Below the pieces are notes generated by a model. That model had not been told where the DNA came from and searched no databases. It saw only the letters and a program-made list of their open reading frames with translations. Below, one piece after another: positions 54,046 to 62,621 of a DNA stretch of 64,000 nucleotides; position 1 is the first letter of the stretch; each line of letters opens with the position of its first letter. The position numbers and the translations under genes are program-made. This DNA is from Bradyrhizobium barranii subsp. barranii (lineage in GTDB: Bacteria; Pseudomonadota; Alphaproteobacteria; Rhizobiales; Xanthobacteraceae), in the NCBI RefSeq assembly GCF_017565645.3, contig NZ_CP086139.1, positions 1 to 64,000 on the forward strand, in the 5' to 3' direction.

Positions 54046-57000
54046 ATGTCGGTAAAGGCGGTCTTTGTCGGCATTGATCGACATCGCAGTCTGGAAGTAC
54101 CGGAGCTCGGCGGCGCGAAGCGCGACGCCACCGCGCTGTGGGCGCTGTTCACGGATTCAGTGCCGGGGCTCGCTTCCCGCCTCCTGCTCGACGAACAGGC
54201 CACGCTCCCAGATGTGCGGGATGCGATCGTCGGCACCCTGAATGCCGCTGACGTCGACGACATCGTGATCGTGAGCTTCGCCGGACACGGTTCTCCGGAC
54301 GGCAGTCTGGTCCTGTATGACACCGAACCTTCCGATCTCGCCGGCACCGCGCTGTCGATGACCATGCTGGCCGAGGCGTTCCGGACGACGAAAGCCAAAG
54401 TCGTCCTCTGCATTCTGGATTGCTGCTTCAGCGGCCACGCTCCGGCCCGCGTGCTCGAGACCGCGGCCAGGCCACGCAGCGCCTTCGCCCTGACCGGCAT
54501 CTTCGGCGAGGGCCGGATACTGCTCGCAGCCTGCGCGCCGACCGAGGCCGCATGGGAGCAGCCGGGCACCGGCCACGGACTTCTCACCTACGCCACCATC
54601 CAAGCGATGACCGGAAGCGCCGGCGCGCCCGTGAGCTTTCCCGCGGTGGCCGACGAAATCATACGCCTCGCACGCGTCGAGGCGACGCGGATCGGCGTGA
54701 CGCAAACGCCGGCGTTTCTGGGTACCGTCCAAGGGGGACTTGCCTTCCCGGCGCTGGTGCGCGGAGCGAACTACGCTGCGGCGTTTCCGGCCGTACCGGT
54801 GCACCGGATCACGGGCTCGTTCGCGGAGCTCGCCGGCGCCGGTCTGCCGCAGGAGATCGTCGACCAGTGGACCGCGACGTTCCCGGCCGGCTTGAACGCG
54901 CTGCAGATCAAGGCGGTGAACGAATTCGGCGTGCTGGACGGCAAATCGCTGCTCGTCGTCGCTCCGACCAGCAGCGGCAAGACCCTCGTCGGCGAACTTG
55001 CCGCCATCCGCGCGGTCGCCGGCGGCAAGAAGGCCGTCTTTCTGCTGCCGTACCGCGCGCTGGTGAACGAAAAGTTCGAGGACTTCAGCGCACGCTTCGC
55101 GCCGGCCGGCCTTCGGGTCGTCCGCTGCAGCGGCGACGCCTCCGACGGCGTCGCACCGGTACTGAGCGGTCGGTACGACCTCGGCTTCTTCACCTATGAG
55201 ATGTTCCTGAACCTTGCGCTTTCCTCGCCGCGCCTGCTCAACCAGCTCGGTCTGGTCGTGCTGGACGAAGGGCAGTTCATCACGGATCCCACGCGCGGCA
55301 TCACCGTCGAACTGATCTTCGCACTGCTGCTCCGCGCGCGGCAACGAGGCGTCGATCCCCAATTGGTGGTCCTGTCCGCGGTCATCGGCAACCTCAACAG
55401 TTTCGACCGCTGGCTCGATCTACCATTGCTGACCTCGCGCAACCGTCCCGTTCCGCTGATCGAGGGCGTACTGGATCGGCGCGGCACTTTCCAGTTCGTC
55501 GATGTCGACGGCACCACGAAGACGGAGACCTTGATCCCGCCCGGGCACATCGTCCAACGCCGCGACAAGCCGAGTTCGCAGGACGTGATCGTGCCTCTCG
55601 CCAAGCAGTTGGTCGCCAAGGGCGAGAAGATCATCGTCTTCCGCAACACGCGTGGTCCGGCACAGGGGTGCGCGCGCTATCTGTCGAAGGAGCTTGGTCT
55701 CCGGCCCGCGACCGACGTCCTCTCCGCGTTGCCGACGCAGGATCTGACGGCCGCGTCGCAGGATTTGCGCAACTGCCTCGCAGGAGGCACCGCCTTCCAC
55801 AACACGAATCTGCTACGGGCCGAACGCGAAGCCGTGGAGCGTGGATACCGCGCCTTGAACGGGCAGATCCACGTGCTCGCCGCCACCACCACGCTCGCCG
55901 CCGGCATCAACAGCCCGGCCTCGACGGTCATTCTCGCGGAGAACGAGTTCGTCGGCGAGGACGGCCGCCCCTTCACGATCGCCGAGTACAAGAACATGGC
56001 CGGCCGCGCGGGACGGCTCGGCTACAACGAGATCGGCAAGGCGATCATCCTCGCGGATACGCCGGTCGAGCGGGCGCAGCTATTCCAGAAATACGTGCTC
56101 GGCAGGCCGGAAGACGTCACTTCTTCGTTCCAGCAGCGCGACCTTCCGACCTGGATCCTCCGGCTGCTCAGCCAGGTCCGCGGCGTGCGCGCCGAAGAAA
56201 TCCCTGGACTGCTCACCAATACGTTCGGCGGCTACTCCGCATCTCTGGCGAATCCGCACTGGATCCGGCAGGTCGAGAGCGACGTCGCATCGCTCGTCGA
56301 CCGATTGCTGCAGGCCGGCCTTGCCGAGCGCGACGGCGACCTGATCCGTCTGACGCTGCTCGGTCGCGCCTGCGGATCCTCCTCGCTCGCCTTCGAGTCC
56401 AGCCTGCGCCTGATCGAGTTGATGCGTCAGTTGGACATCGCGCGCACGGACCCGGTCAGGGTGCTCGGGATCGTCCAGGTGCTTGCCGAGATGGACGCGA
56501 TCTACACGCCCGTGATGAAACGCGGGCGCGCCGAGGGCATCCGCGCCAGCCAGGTCGGACAGCGCTTCGGGGCCGACATGGCGCACTTCCTGCAGCGCTA
56601 TTGCGATGGCGAGTTCGAATTCCTGGCGAGGTGCAAGCGTGCCGTCATCCTGTACGACTGGATCGAAGGCGTCCCCGTCGACGAGATCGAGCGGCGCTAC
56701 ACGACGACCCCGTTCCAAGGCGCCGTCAGCTACGGCGACATCGCCCGCATAACGGACGGTGCCCGCTTCCATCTTCGATCGGCCCACCAGATTCTGTCTG
56801 CCCTTTTCCCTTCGCATCCCGACTTTCTGCTCGCGCTCGACGGGCTGCTGCGGCGTCTCGAGTTTGGTCTCCCGACGGACGCGCTTGGACTGATGAGACT
56901 GCCAGTGGCCCTGTCGCGCGGCCAGTACCTCGCGCTGGCGGCGACGGGCGCGCGGTCGGTCGATGCGGTCCTGTCTCTCGGCGCCGAGACGTTGATACGC

Positions 57001-57063
57001 TGCGTCGGGGATGCGGCCGCAGAGGCGATCGGCGTGATCGAGAAAGACGGGGCGTCGGCCTGA
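54046..57063 (+). CDS. Caspase-like protease fused to Ski2-like DExH helicase, 1005 aa
   Basis: ATG 54046 follows GAGGAG by 5 bases; the open frame upstream is not coding-like. Residues 1-230 form a C14 caspase/metacaspase domain with the dyad His81 (SFAGHGSPDG) and Cys127 (LDCCFSGHA). Residues 280 to about 700 form a superfamily 2 helicase of the Ski2-like type: motif I APTSSGKT (306-313), motif II DEGQ (407-410), motif III LSAV (443-446), and motif VI NMAGRAGR (650-657). The last 300 residues are helical with winged-helix-like parts (RLTLLGRACGSSSLAF). Probably a nucleic-acid sensor coupled to a protease, which is a defence or cell-death design; the trigger and substrate are unknown. Confidence 0.93.
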   Translation: MSVKAVFVGIDRHRSLEVPELGGAKRDATALWALFTDSVPGLASRLLLDEQATLPDVRDAIVGTLNAADVDDIVIVSFAGHGSPDGSLVLYDTEPSDLAGTALSMTMLAEAFRTTKAKVVLCILDCCFSGHAPARVLETAARPRSAFALTGIFGEGRILLAACAPTEAAWEQPGTGHGLLTYATIQAMTGSAGAPVSFPAVADEIIRLARVEATRIGVTQTPAFLGTVQGGLAFPALVRGANYAAAFPAVPVHRITGSFAELAGAGLPQEIVDQWTATFPAGLNALQIKAVNEFGVLDGKSLLVVAPTSSGKTLVGELAAIRAVAGGKKAVFLLPYRALVNEKFEDFSARFAPAGLRVVRCSGDASDGVAPVLSGRYDLGFFTYEMFLNLALSSPRLLNQLGLVVLDEGQFITDPTRGITVELIFALLLRARQRGVDPQLVVLSAVIGNLNSFDRWLDLPLLTSRNRPVPLIEGVLDRRGTFQFVDVDGTTKTETLIPPGHIVQRRDKPSSQDVIVPLAKQLVAKGEKIIVFRNTRGPAQGCARYLSKELGLRPATDVLSALPTQDLTAASQDLRNCLAGGTAFHNTNLLRAEREAVERGYRALNGQIHVLAATTTLAAGINSPASTVILAENEFVGEDGRPFTIAEYKNMAGRAGRLGYNEIGKAIILADTPVERAQLFQKYVLGRPEDVTSSFQQRDLPTWILRLLSQVRGVRAEEIPGLLTNTFGGYSASLANPHWIRQVESDVASLVDRLLQAGLAERDGDLIRLTLLGRACGSSSLAFESSLRLIELMRQLDIARTDPVRVLGIVQVLAEMDAIYTPVMKRGRAEGIRASQVGQRFGADMAHFLQRYCDGEFEFLARCKRAVILYDWIEGVPVDEIERRYTTTPFQGAVSYGDIARITDGARFHLRSAHQILSALFPSHPDFLLALDGLLRRLEFGLPTDALGLMRLPVALSRGQYLALAATGARSVDAVLSLGAETLIRCVGDAAAEAIGVIEKDGASA

Positions 57064-57132
57064 TCGTCGGGGCACGATGCGGAACGCGGCGGGCGCTTTT
57101 TGGAACCCGAACCCTACCTTAGCACCGCATGT

Positions 57133-57159
57133 GTAAGAAATATGAAGCATATTTCTTAC
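57133..57159. promoter_or_regulatory. abiEi: AbiEi operator 1: perfect inverted repeat
   Basis: GTAAGAAATATG-AAG-CATATTTCTTAC, a perfect 12-bp inverted repeat 55 bp ahead of the abiEi start. In characterised AbiE systems, AbiEi binds two inverted repeats and represses its own promoter. Confidence 0.75.
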
Positions 57160-57164
57160 GCAGA

Positions 57165-57200
57165 TTGACCCCTGTAAGAAATTTGATACATATTCCTTAC
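57165..57200. promoter_or_regulatory. AbiEi operator 2 overlapping the promoter
   Basis: GTAAGAAATTTG-ATA-CATATTCCTTAC (57174-57200) is a slightly imperfect second copy of operator 1, 41 bp on. TTGACC (57165-57170) and TACATA (57187-57192) can serve as -35 and -10, so repressor bound here would cover the promoter. Confidence 0.65.
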
Positions 57201-57214
57201 ATGAGGACCGCGAC

Positions 57215-57883
57215 ATGGCCAGCAGTACAGTAGCCCAGATCTATAATCGGATGAGCCACGATGCCCAGCCGAGCAAGGTATGGACCGCACGCGACTTCGC
57301 CGATACCGGCTCCCGGTCGGCCGTAGATGTCGCGCTCCATCGCCTCAGGAGCGACAACCGGATCCGACGCGTCGACCAGGGTCTCTACGACCTTCCGCGC
57401 ACCAACCAGCTCACGAAGAAGATTTCCCCGCCCGACTACAGGTCGGTGATTCAGGCGGTCGCGCGACGGGACGGCGCCAAGGTGTTGGTCGACGGCATCA
57501 CCGCCGCCAACAACCTGGGCTTCACCAACGCCGTGCCGGCCAAGGTGGTAGTGTGGACCGACGCGCGCGTGAAACCGATACATCTCGACAAGATGGTCAT
57601 CGACTTCAAGAAGGTCGCGGCCAGCCGGCTTGTATGGGCGGACCGCCCGGCGGCTCAATTGGTACAGGCTCTGATCTGGCTGCGCGATGTTCTACCCTCG
57701 GACCACGACAAGATCGCGAAACGCCTCAAGGCTATCCTGAACGACGGCGATGACGGACAGCGCATGCGCAAGGACCTGCAGGACCACTTGGGCGATCTGC
57801 CGGACTGGCTCATTCCGCTGGTGAAGGATATCCTGAACGACGCGACGCCACCGGCTCCGCCACCGCTGGCTCGCACTCCGTGA
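57215..57883 (+). CDS. abiEi: AbiEi-type antitoxin and repressor (DUF6088 family)
   Basis: 222 residues. N-terminal winged helix: VWTARDFADTGSRSAVDVAL, HRLRSDNRIRRVDQGLYDL (residues about 25-65), the DNA-binding part that should recognise the two inverted repeats upstream. The C-terminal antitoxin part contains VLVDGITAANNLGFTNAVPA and RLVWADRPAAQLVQALIWL. GAGGA precedes the ATG. It is cotranscribed with the toxin gene 9 bases downstream. Type IV toxin-antitoxin and abortive-infection systems of this class act against phage (family knowledge). Confidence 0.9.
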   Translation: MASSTVAQIYNRMSHDAQPSKVWTARDFADTGSRSAVDVALHRLRSDNRIRRVDQGLYDLPRTNQLTKKISPPDYRSVIQAVARRDGAKVLVDGITAANNLGFTNAVPAKVVVWTDARVKPIHLDKMVIDFKKVAASRLVWADRPAAQLVQALIWLRDVLPSDHDKIAKRLKAILNDGDDGQRMRKDLQDHLGDLPDWLIPLVKDILNDATPPAPPPLARTP

Positions 57884-57892
57884 GAGGCGATC

Positions 57893-58938
57893 ATGAGCGA
57901 CCTGCAGCAGATCATCCGGGCCAGCGCTGACGACCGCCGAGGTCTGTTCCAGACGACGGGACAACGCCTGTCGTGCGCACCGGAGAACGTCGAAAAGGAT
58001 TTCTGGGTCTGCTGGACGCTCGATGCGCTCTACAACAGGGCGGGCATCGGGGAGCGCCTGCTGTTCAAGGGAGGCACTTCGCTTTCGAAGGCCTTCGATC
58101 TGATCCAGCGGTTTTCGGAAGACATCGACATCACGGTCATCCGCGACGACCTGCCGGGCGATCCGTTTCCCTCCGACGACGAACTGCGTGCCATGGGATC
58201 GAACAAGCGCAAGCGCCAGCTCGACGAGATCAAGGATCGCTGCAGCCGCTACATCCACGGCCCGTTCCAGGCCGCGCTCTGACCAAGTTTGCGGCCGCCG
58301 ACCTCGAAGGGGTGAAGTTCAAGATCGAGCCGGATCCGGACGACCCCGACGAGCAGTCCATTCTCTTTCACTATCCGAGCGCGTTCACGGATTCCGACGA
58401 GGCGTACATCCGCCGCGTCGTGAAGATCGAGTCAGGAGCGAAATCGGCGCTCGATCCGCATGAGACCAAGACGATCGTTCCCTACTCCGCGTCGGACACA
58501 GATGGACTGGATCTCACCGTACCGAACGTGCTGACGATCAAGCCCGAGCGGACTTTTTGGGACGAGATCATCATTCTGCACGGACAGCGGCACTGGTTTC
58601 AGAACAGGGGCGAACTCTACAAGGACGGGCAGCGGCTGTCGCGGCACTACTACGACGTATTTCGCCTTCTCGCCTCCGAGCACGGCAACGCCGCGCTTGC
58701 GGATCTCGAGCTCGCGGATAGCTGCGTAGAGCACGCACGCCTCTACTTCGACCGCAAGCCTCTCGATCTCGACTTGGCGACGCCCGGAACGTTCGGCATC
58801 GTACCCGCCAACGGCATGCTCGATCCGTTGAAAGCGGATTACGAAAAGATGGCTGGCATGATCTTCGGCGACGTCCCGCCGTTCGACGACATCCTCGCTA
58901 AGATCGAGGCGGCCGAAGCGACATTGAACGCAGCGTGA
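57893..58938 (+). pseudogene. abiEii: AbiEii nucleotidyltransferase toxin, frameshifted by a CT duplication
   Basis: AbiEii toxins transfer nucleotides to tRNA or similar targets. The nucleotidyltransferase signature is intact: ERLLFKGGTSLSKAFDLIQ and FSEDIDITVIRDD, with EKDFWVCWTL upstream. At 58277-58280 CTCT replaces an expected CT, closing the frame at 58282. Removing two bases restores ..FQAALTKFAAADLEG and the rest (KPERTFWDEIIILHGQRHW, SRHYYDVFRLLASE) to 58938, 347 residues in all. Either a real inactivation or a sequencing error; the antitoxin is intact. Confidence 0.88.
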
Positions 58939-59092
58939 CCTGCTGCGCTCGCACTTCTCTCCGATGGCGCCGAAGCTCCTCCCGACGGCCTAGCCGACGG
59001 CAAATCCGTAGTCTGCACTTCGAGAGCGGCGGGCATTCATTGGACCGTGATCGCCCGCCGACGGATCGCCGAACGGTTGTCACCCGGCGCGC

Positions 59093-59431
59093 TTATGGTA
59101 TCCAAGCGGCAAGAATTTGCTGCTGATTGACGTCAAGAACGGTTATCTCGCCCTTGAGCAACCGAAGGAGAAGGGGCTTAGCGCGCTCCTGTAGTCTACT
59201 CATCCATTCATTGTTGCACGCTCGGCAGACGACTTGAAGTCGCCGGCTCCGCAGATCACCGCCGACGGTTTTGCGGGTGAACTCGGAATGATGCTTATGA
59301 ACCGTCGCCGAAAGATAGGAGTAGTTGACCGAGGTTTTTGGTATGTACCGCTTTAACCAGTCGGCCCAAACGTGCTCGCGTGTGGTGGGTTGAGACCCAC
59401 AAAAGATGCAGTACTTGGAGGCGCGAGCCAT
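59093..59431 (-). CDS. HNH-like zinc-finger protein, C-terminally truncated
   Basis: From ATG 59431 (the upstream in-frame ATG lacks support): KYCIFCGSQPTTREHVWADW, with CxxC and the EH of an HNH-type fold, then VVCRACNNEWMSRLQERAKP, the second CxxC with the characteristic C..CNN.WM. Relatives continue well beyond this point, but here the frame stops shortly after LDVNQQQILAAWI, so about half of the protein is missing. It may be a nuclease of a lost defence gene set. Confidence 0.65.
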   Translation of the reverse strand: MARASKYCIFCGSQPTTREHVWADWLKRYIPKTSVNYSYLSATVHKHHSEFTRKTVGGDLRSRRLQVVCRACNNEWMSRLQERAKPLLLRLLKGEITVLDVNQQQILAAWIP

Positions 59432-59446
59432 GGCAAGAAAATCCAA

Positions 59447-59766
59447 CGATCAATGTGATCCGACGTAAGCTAAACAGAACCCTTGCGGCCAAGCGATTTC
59501 TATTAGGTACTGGTGGAAGGGAAGCTCACCGACAGGCACTTCGCCTCCAAGATCCATTGCATTGACGACGAGATTTTCGAGTGGCTAGAGCGGCGTGAGT
59601 GCGAGACGAAGAGTGGGCACCAATGACTAAGGTGGTTTAATGGTCATCGGAGTCAGGGAAAATCACGCAGCTTTCCGGATGCATCAGAATGAGATATCCT
59701 CGCGGCAAAACACTGATCGGCCAAGTCTGCCGAGGTAGGTGACGTGCGCCTATTTGAGAGCCTGCC
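59447..59766. other. Region without a convincing gene
   Basis: Short frames only, adjoining the truncated HNH-like gene and an IS110 relic. Confidence 0.4.
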
Positions 59767-59769
59767 TCA

Positions 59770-59880
59770 CTCATAGGCTGACTCGGCGTTGAATGTCACC
59801 GCGACGATCAAGATCGATCCCTCGCAGGGTCTGCAACGCCCGTACGAACGGTTCCAGAGCCCAAGCCGGGACGAACCCTT
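59770..59880 (-). pseudogene. IS110/IS1111-family transposase relic
   Basis: Two frames give FVRALQTLRGIDL and ILIVAVTFNAESAYE, together the ..ALQ.LRGID.IVAVTF.AE segment in the middle of IS116/IS110/IS902 transposases. It is too short to assign further. Confidence 0.45.
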
Positions 59881-60305
59881 CGGGCTTCCAGACGCTCGAC
59901 CCCACTCCCTGGAGATACAAATTGCTTTCGAACATCTCCTGATGTGCAGGAGCATCGAAGTGGTCCTTCCTGAAACCAGCGCAGATAACGCATCGTCCAG
60001 CCTTCTTGCGGGAGTTAGGTGCGTGCACTCTTGAGCATGAAGGCGCTCACCTGTTGGCGGTGGAACCGCAGCGTCCGCCACGCGGTCGCGGACGAGATCT
60101 CGCATCGCTTCGAGGCCTCCATTGGGAACCCGGGGCGGGCGCAGGAAAAAATCGGATGAAGACCAGCCGGGAAGTCGGGAAGAGCTTGAACTCCGTCGAG
60201 TCGCTTCGAAAAGCTGATCAATCAAATTAATGACAGAATCGCGATGCTCCTCCGACGAGCAAGGCTCGATCGCTTTGCTTGGAAGTTGAAGAGGAGGAAC
60301 TCAGT
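59881..60305. other. Region upstream of traR, no gene seen
   Basis: No supported gene. GAGGAGGAA at 60290-60298 is the ribosome site of traR. Confidence 0.4.
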
Positions 60306-61010
60306 TTGGATGGGCAGTTACAGGGGTTTATCGACGCGGTCGATCTGGCACGCGACGAGCGCTCCATTCGCAACGCGATCAAGAAGTTTGCTGTCTCATC
60401 CGGCTTCGATCGTTATGCCTACATCCATGTTCACGGCGACGATGCGGTTGTTTTCAGCGATTATCCTGCGGAGTGGTTGAGCCTTTATTTTGCAAAGCAT
60501 TACACAACCATCGACCCCGTCGTGACGACCGCCAAGCGCACCATGCGGATGTTCGCCTGGTCAGCGGAGGAGCGCGAGCTGCGCAGGAGTTCGCGTGACA
60601 TCAAGCAATTCTATTCCGAGGCAACTGACTTCGGCATCCGCTCCGGCGTTTCCGTTCCGATCAGGACAAGTTATGGCCGAACCGCGATGATCACACTCGC
60701 ATCTGATCGGCAGCGGGTCGAGGTCCCGCCATGGGATCCGATGCAGGCGGCGCTGGCGCTCGCCTATATTCACGTTCGCCTCAGCCTGGCGTCTGGGTCG
60801 TCCTTCAAGACAGGGAACGTGACGCTGTCGACGCAGGAGGCGACCTCGCTCAGTTGGTCGTCACACGGCAAGTCAATGAATGTGATCGCGGACTTGCTTG
60901 GGATCAGGCCACGAACGGTCCAATTCTATCTGGACAATGCGCGCGACAAACTCGGCGCCAGCAATCTCCAGCAAGCCGTCCGTATCGCCATGGAGAAAAA
61001 GTTGATCTAG
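60306..61010 (+). CDS. traR: TraR-type LuxR-family quorum-sensing activator
   Basis: 234 residues if started at TTG 60306, which is 7 bases after GAGGAGGAA; the frame is open to 60279. The N-terminal autoinducer domain has DRYAYIHVHGDDAVVFSDYP, IDPVVTTAKRTMRMFAW and FYSEATDFGIRSGVSVPI, very like Agrobacterium TraR. The C-terminal LuxR helix-turn-helix is LSTQEATSLSWSSHGKSMNV, ADLLGIRPRTVQFYLDNARDK. It should bind the TraI signal and activate tra/trb and rep promoters. In relatives the start of the helix-turn-helix carries R/W residues that are S here. Confidence 0.9.
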   Translation: MDGQLQGFIDAVDLARDERSIRNAIKKFAVSSGFDRYAYIHVHGDDAVVFSDYPAEWLSLYFAKHYTTIDPVVTTAKRTMRMFAWSAEERELRRSSRDIKQFYSEATDFGIRSGVSVPIRTSYGRTAMITLASDRQRVEVPPWDPMQAALALAYIHVRLSLASGSSFKTGNVTLSTQEATSLSWSSHGKSMNVIADLLGIRPRTVQFYLDNARDKLGASNLQQAVRIAMEKKLI

Positions 61011-61087
61011 TCCACTGTGATACGTTACCGGACGACCCTGCTCTTCGATCAACGGCGACGCCCGGCCCAGAGTCGTTGCCATGACGA

Positions 61088-61408
61088 TTATCCGGCGGGA
61101 ACTTTGGGAACGTAGCCGAGGCGATCGATCAGGCTGTTGAGGACAAGCTGACGGGCCCGATGCTCGGTCTCCGCATGTTCATTGATTCGTTGGAGCTCCG
61201 CGCGGCGCTCGGGACAACAGTCTGCGTCAGCCTGTGCGGCGACCCGCTGCAATCGGGCCGTCTCGGCGAGCGCGACGCTCGCACGGTATTCGCGAATGGC
61301 GTCGATGGTCAGCCGTTCAAGTTCAGGTTGCGCCATTTCCCCGAAGATGTGCTCAAGCTCGCAGTTGAGCCCGGCTCCGGGCGAATCATCATCATTGTTC
61401 GATGTCAC
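61088..61408 (-). CDS. traM: TraM-type quorum-sensing antiactivator
   Basis: 106 residues. ELERLTIDAIREYRASVALA and AETEHRARQLVLNSLIDRLGY, ending VPKVPAG, correspond to the LETITIDAIR..R and NTLI..LGFIPKV landmarks of TraM, which binds TraR and blocks it below the quorum. It is convergent with traR, as in Ti plasmids. The middle third is more divergent (cysteine-containing DADCCPERRAEL). Confidence 0.82.
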   Translation of the reverse strand: MTSNNDDDSPGAGLNCELEHIFGEMAQPELERLTIDAIREYRASVALAETARLQRVAAQADADCCPERRAELQRINEHAETEHRARQLVLNSLIDRLGYVPKVPAG

Positions 61409-61997
61409 AAATTCTCTCGCAGACTAGGTCCGCGGTGCGCCCCCGCCGACGATAATCCCCTTGATCCCAAGCCGGGGGTTAGAAAACCGCGATTAGACGG
61501 TCCCTGTGACCTTTAGCACCGAGGCGCCTGGACATACGTCGCAGGCCCCCGGCCGTTAGGTCAGAGGATCCCGGTGCCGTCACGGCCGGCACCAACCGCT
61601 AATCGAGGGGTTTCTAAGCCCCGAGGCAGCGCGTACTGCCCTGCGGGTCTTTATAGATTGAAGAGGGATTCGGCGCCAGCCGTGGAGAATGCGGCGACTT
61701 CAACCAAAGTTGGTAGGGTCTGCGGCCAACAGCCCTGGCGACATGAAACGTGCACCGATGGTGACGTCCGTCGCCCGGCACGGGGCGCAGAGGAGAGAAT
61801 GACGGGCTCGAGCGCGACCTTGCGTCGCCAAGCCTCGTGCGATTACCGATGTGATAGCCTAGCGGCGACCCCACCTCCGCAGATTCGGCCGGATGCGAAG
61901 CGCCTGCACACCACCATCAAGGATGCTCTCGGCCGACAGCGCTGCCGCCTATGCACTATATTTGGCTTTCCGGCCGAGGTCGTTGCAATCCGAAGGC
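61409..61997. other. Intergenic region between traM and traH
   Basis: About 590 bp without a supported gene; several overlapping frames lack motifs. It may hold the traM promoter and tra-box sites, but none stands out by eye. Confidence 0.4.
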
Positions 61998-62610
61998 TTA
62001 TTTCGGTTTGTTGACGCCAATGCCGGTCAGATCGATCCTGATGCCCGCCTTGTTGGGATCATCCGGCGCTTTGTCCTGCAGGATCCCATTGTCCGAACGC
62101 TTCGCAGGCCTCGCTGCGTCATTCCCGTCCACGGCCTTGTCGTCAGCGTCGGACGCCCCCTTGTGAGGTGGCAGGCTATCGGGATCGGGCTCGTCGAATA
62201 CATACTTCCCCTCGAAATACCCGCTCTTCCAGGCTTCGATCGCGTCGCCGAACGCCTCGTCGACCGGCGTGCCTGACGATGCGATAGACCTTGCCGAACA
62301 GCGCGGTGCCCATCCTGATATTGGCGCAGGCCTCGACGAGGTCGGGCTTGAGCTCGGCGACATCGGTGACGCCGAGGCCGGCCGGATATTGGGTTACCCC
62401 AACGCGGACCATCGCCTGGCCAACGTAACGGCGGACCAGCTCCATGGCGTCGTCCGCGGTCTTGGGCGGTGTCACCAGGATGACGCGGTTTCCGGTCCGG
62501 ACCGTGACGGCAAGCGGATCGGGTACCCCGACCGCGCGGACGAATTTCTCGACGATCGCGGGCTTCAGAGCAGGATCGGCGCATTGGTGAATGGTGGCGG
62601 CATCGATCAT
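61998..62610 (-). pseudogene. traH: TraH conjugal transfer protein, frameshifted
   Basis: From ATG 62610 the frame gives MIDAATIHQCADPALKPAI, VEKFVRAVGVPDPLAVTVR and LVEACANIRMGTALFGKVY, as in Ti-plasmid TraH. Near 62285 the expected ..IVT.WYGTPVDEAF is shortened and the frame shifts; the second frame continues GTPVDEAFGDAIEAWKSGY and ends VGVNKPK-like at 61998. A small deletion in the middle is the simplest explanation. Last gene of the traA-F-B-H operon. Confidence 0.8.
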
Positions 62611-62621
62611 CCGGATCCCCT

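Noticed and set aside
55668..57122. 484-codon second plus-strand frame inside the caspase-helicase gene
   Set aside because: Arginine/proline-rich shadow of the real frame without motifs.
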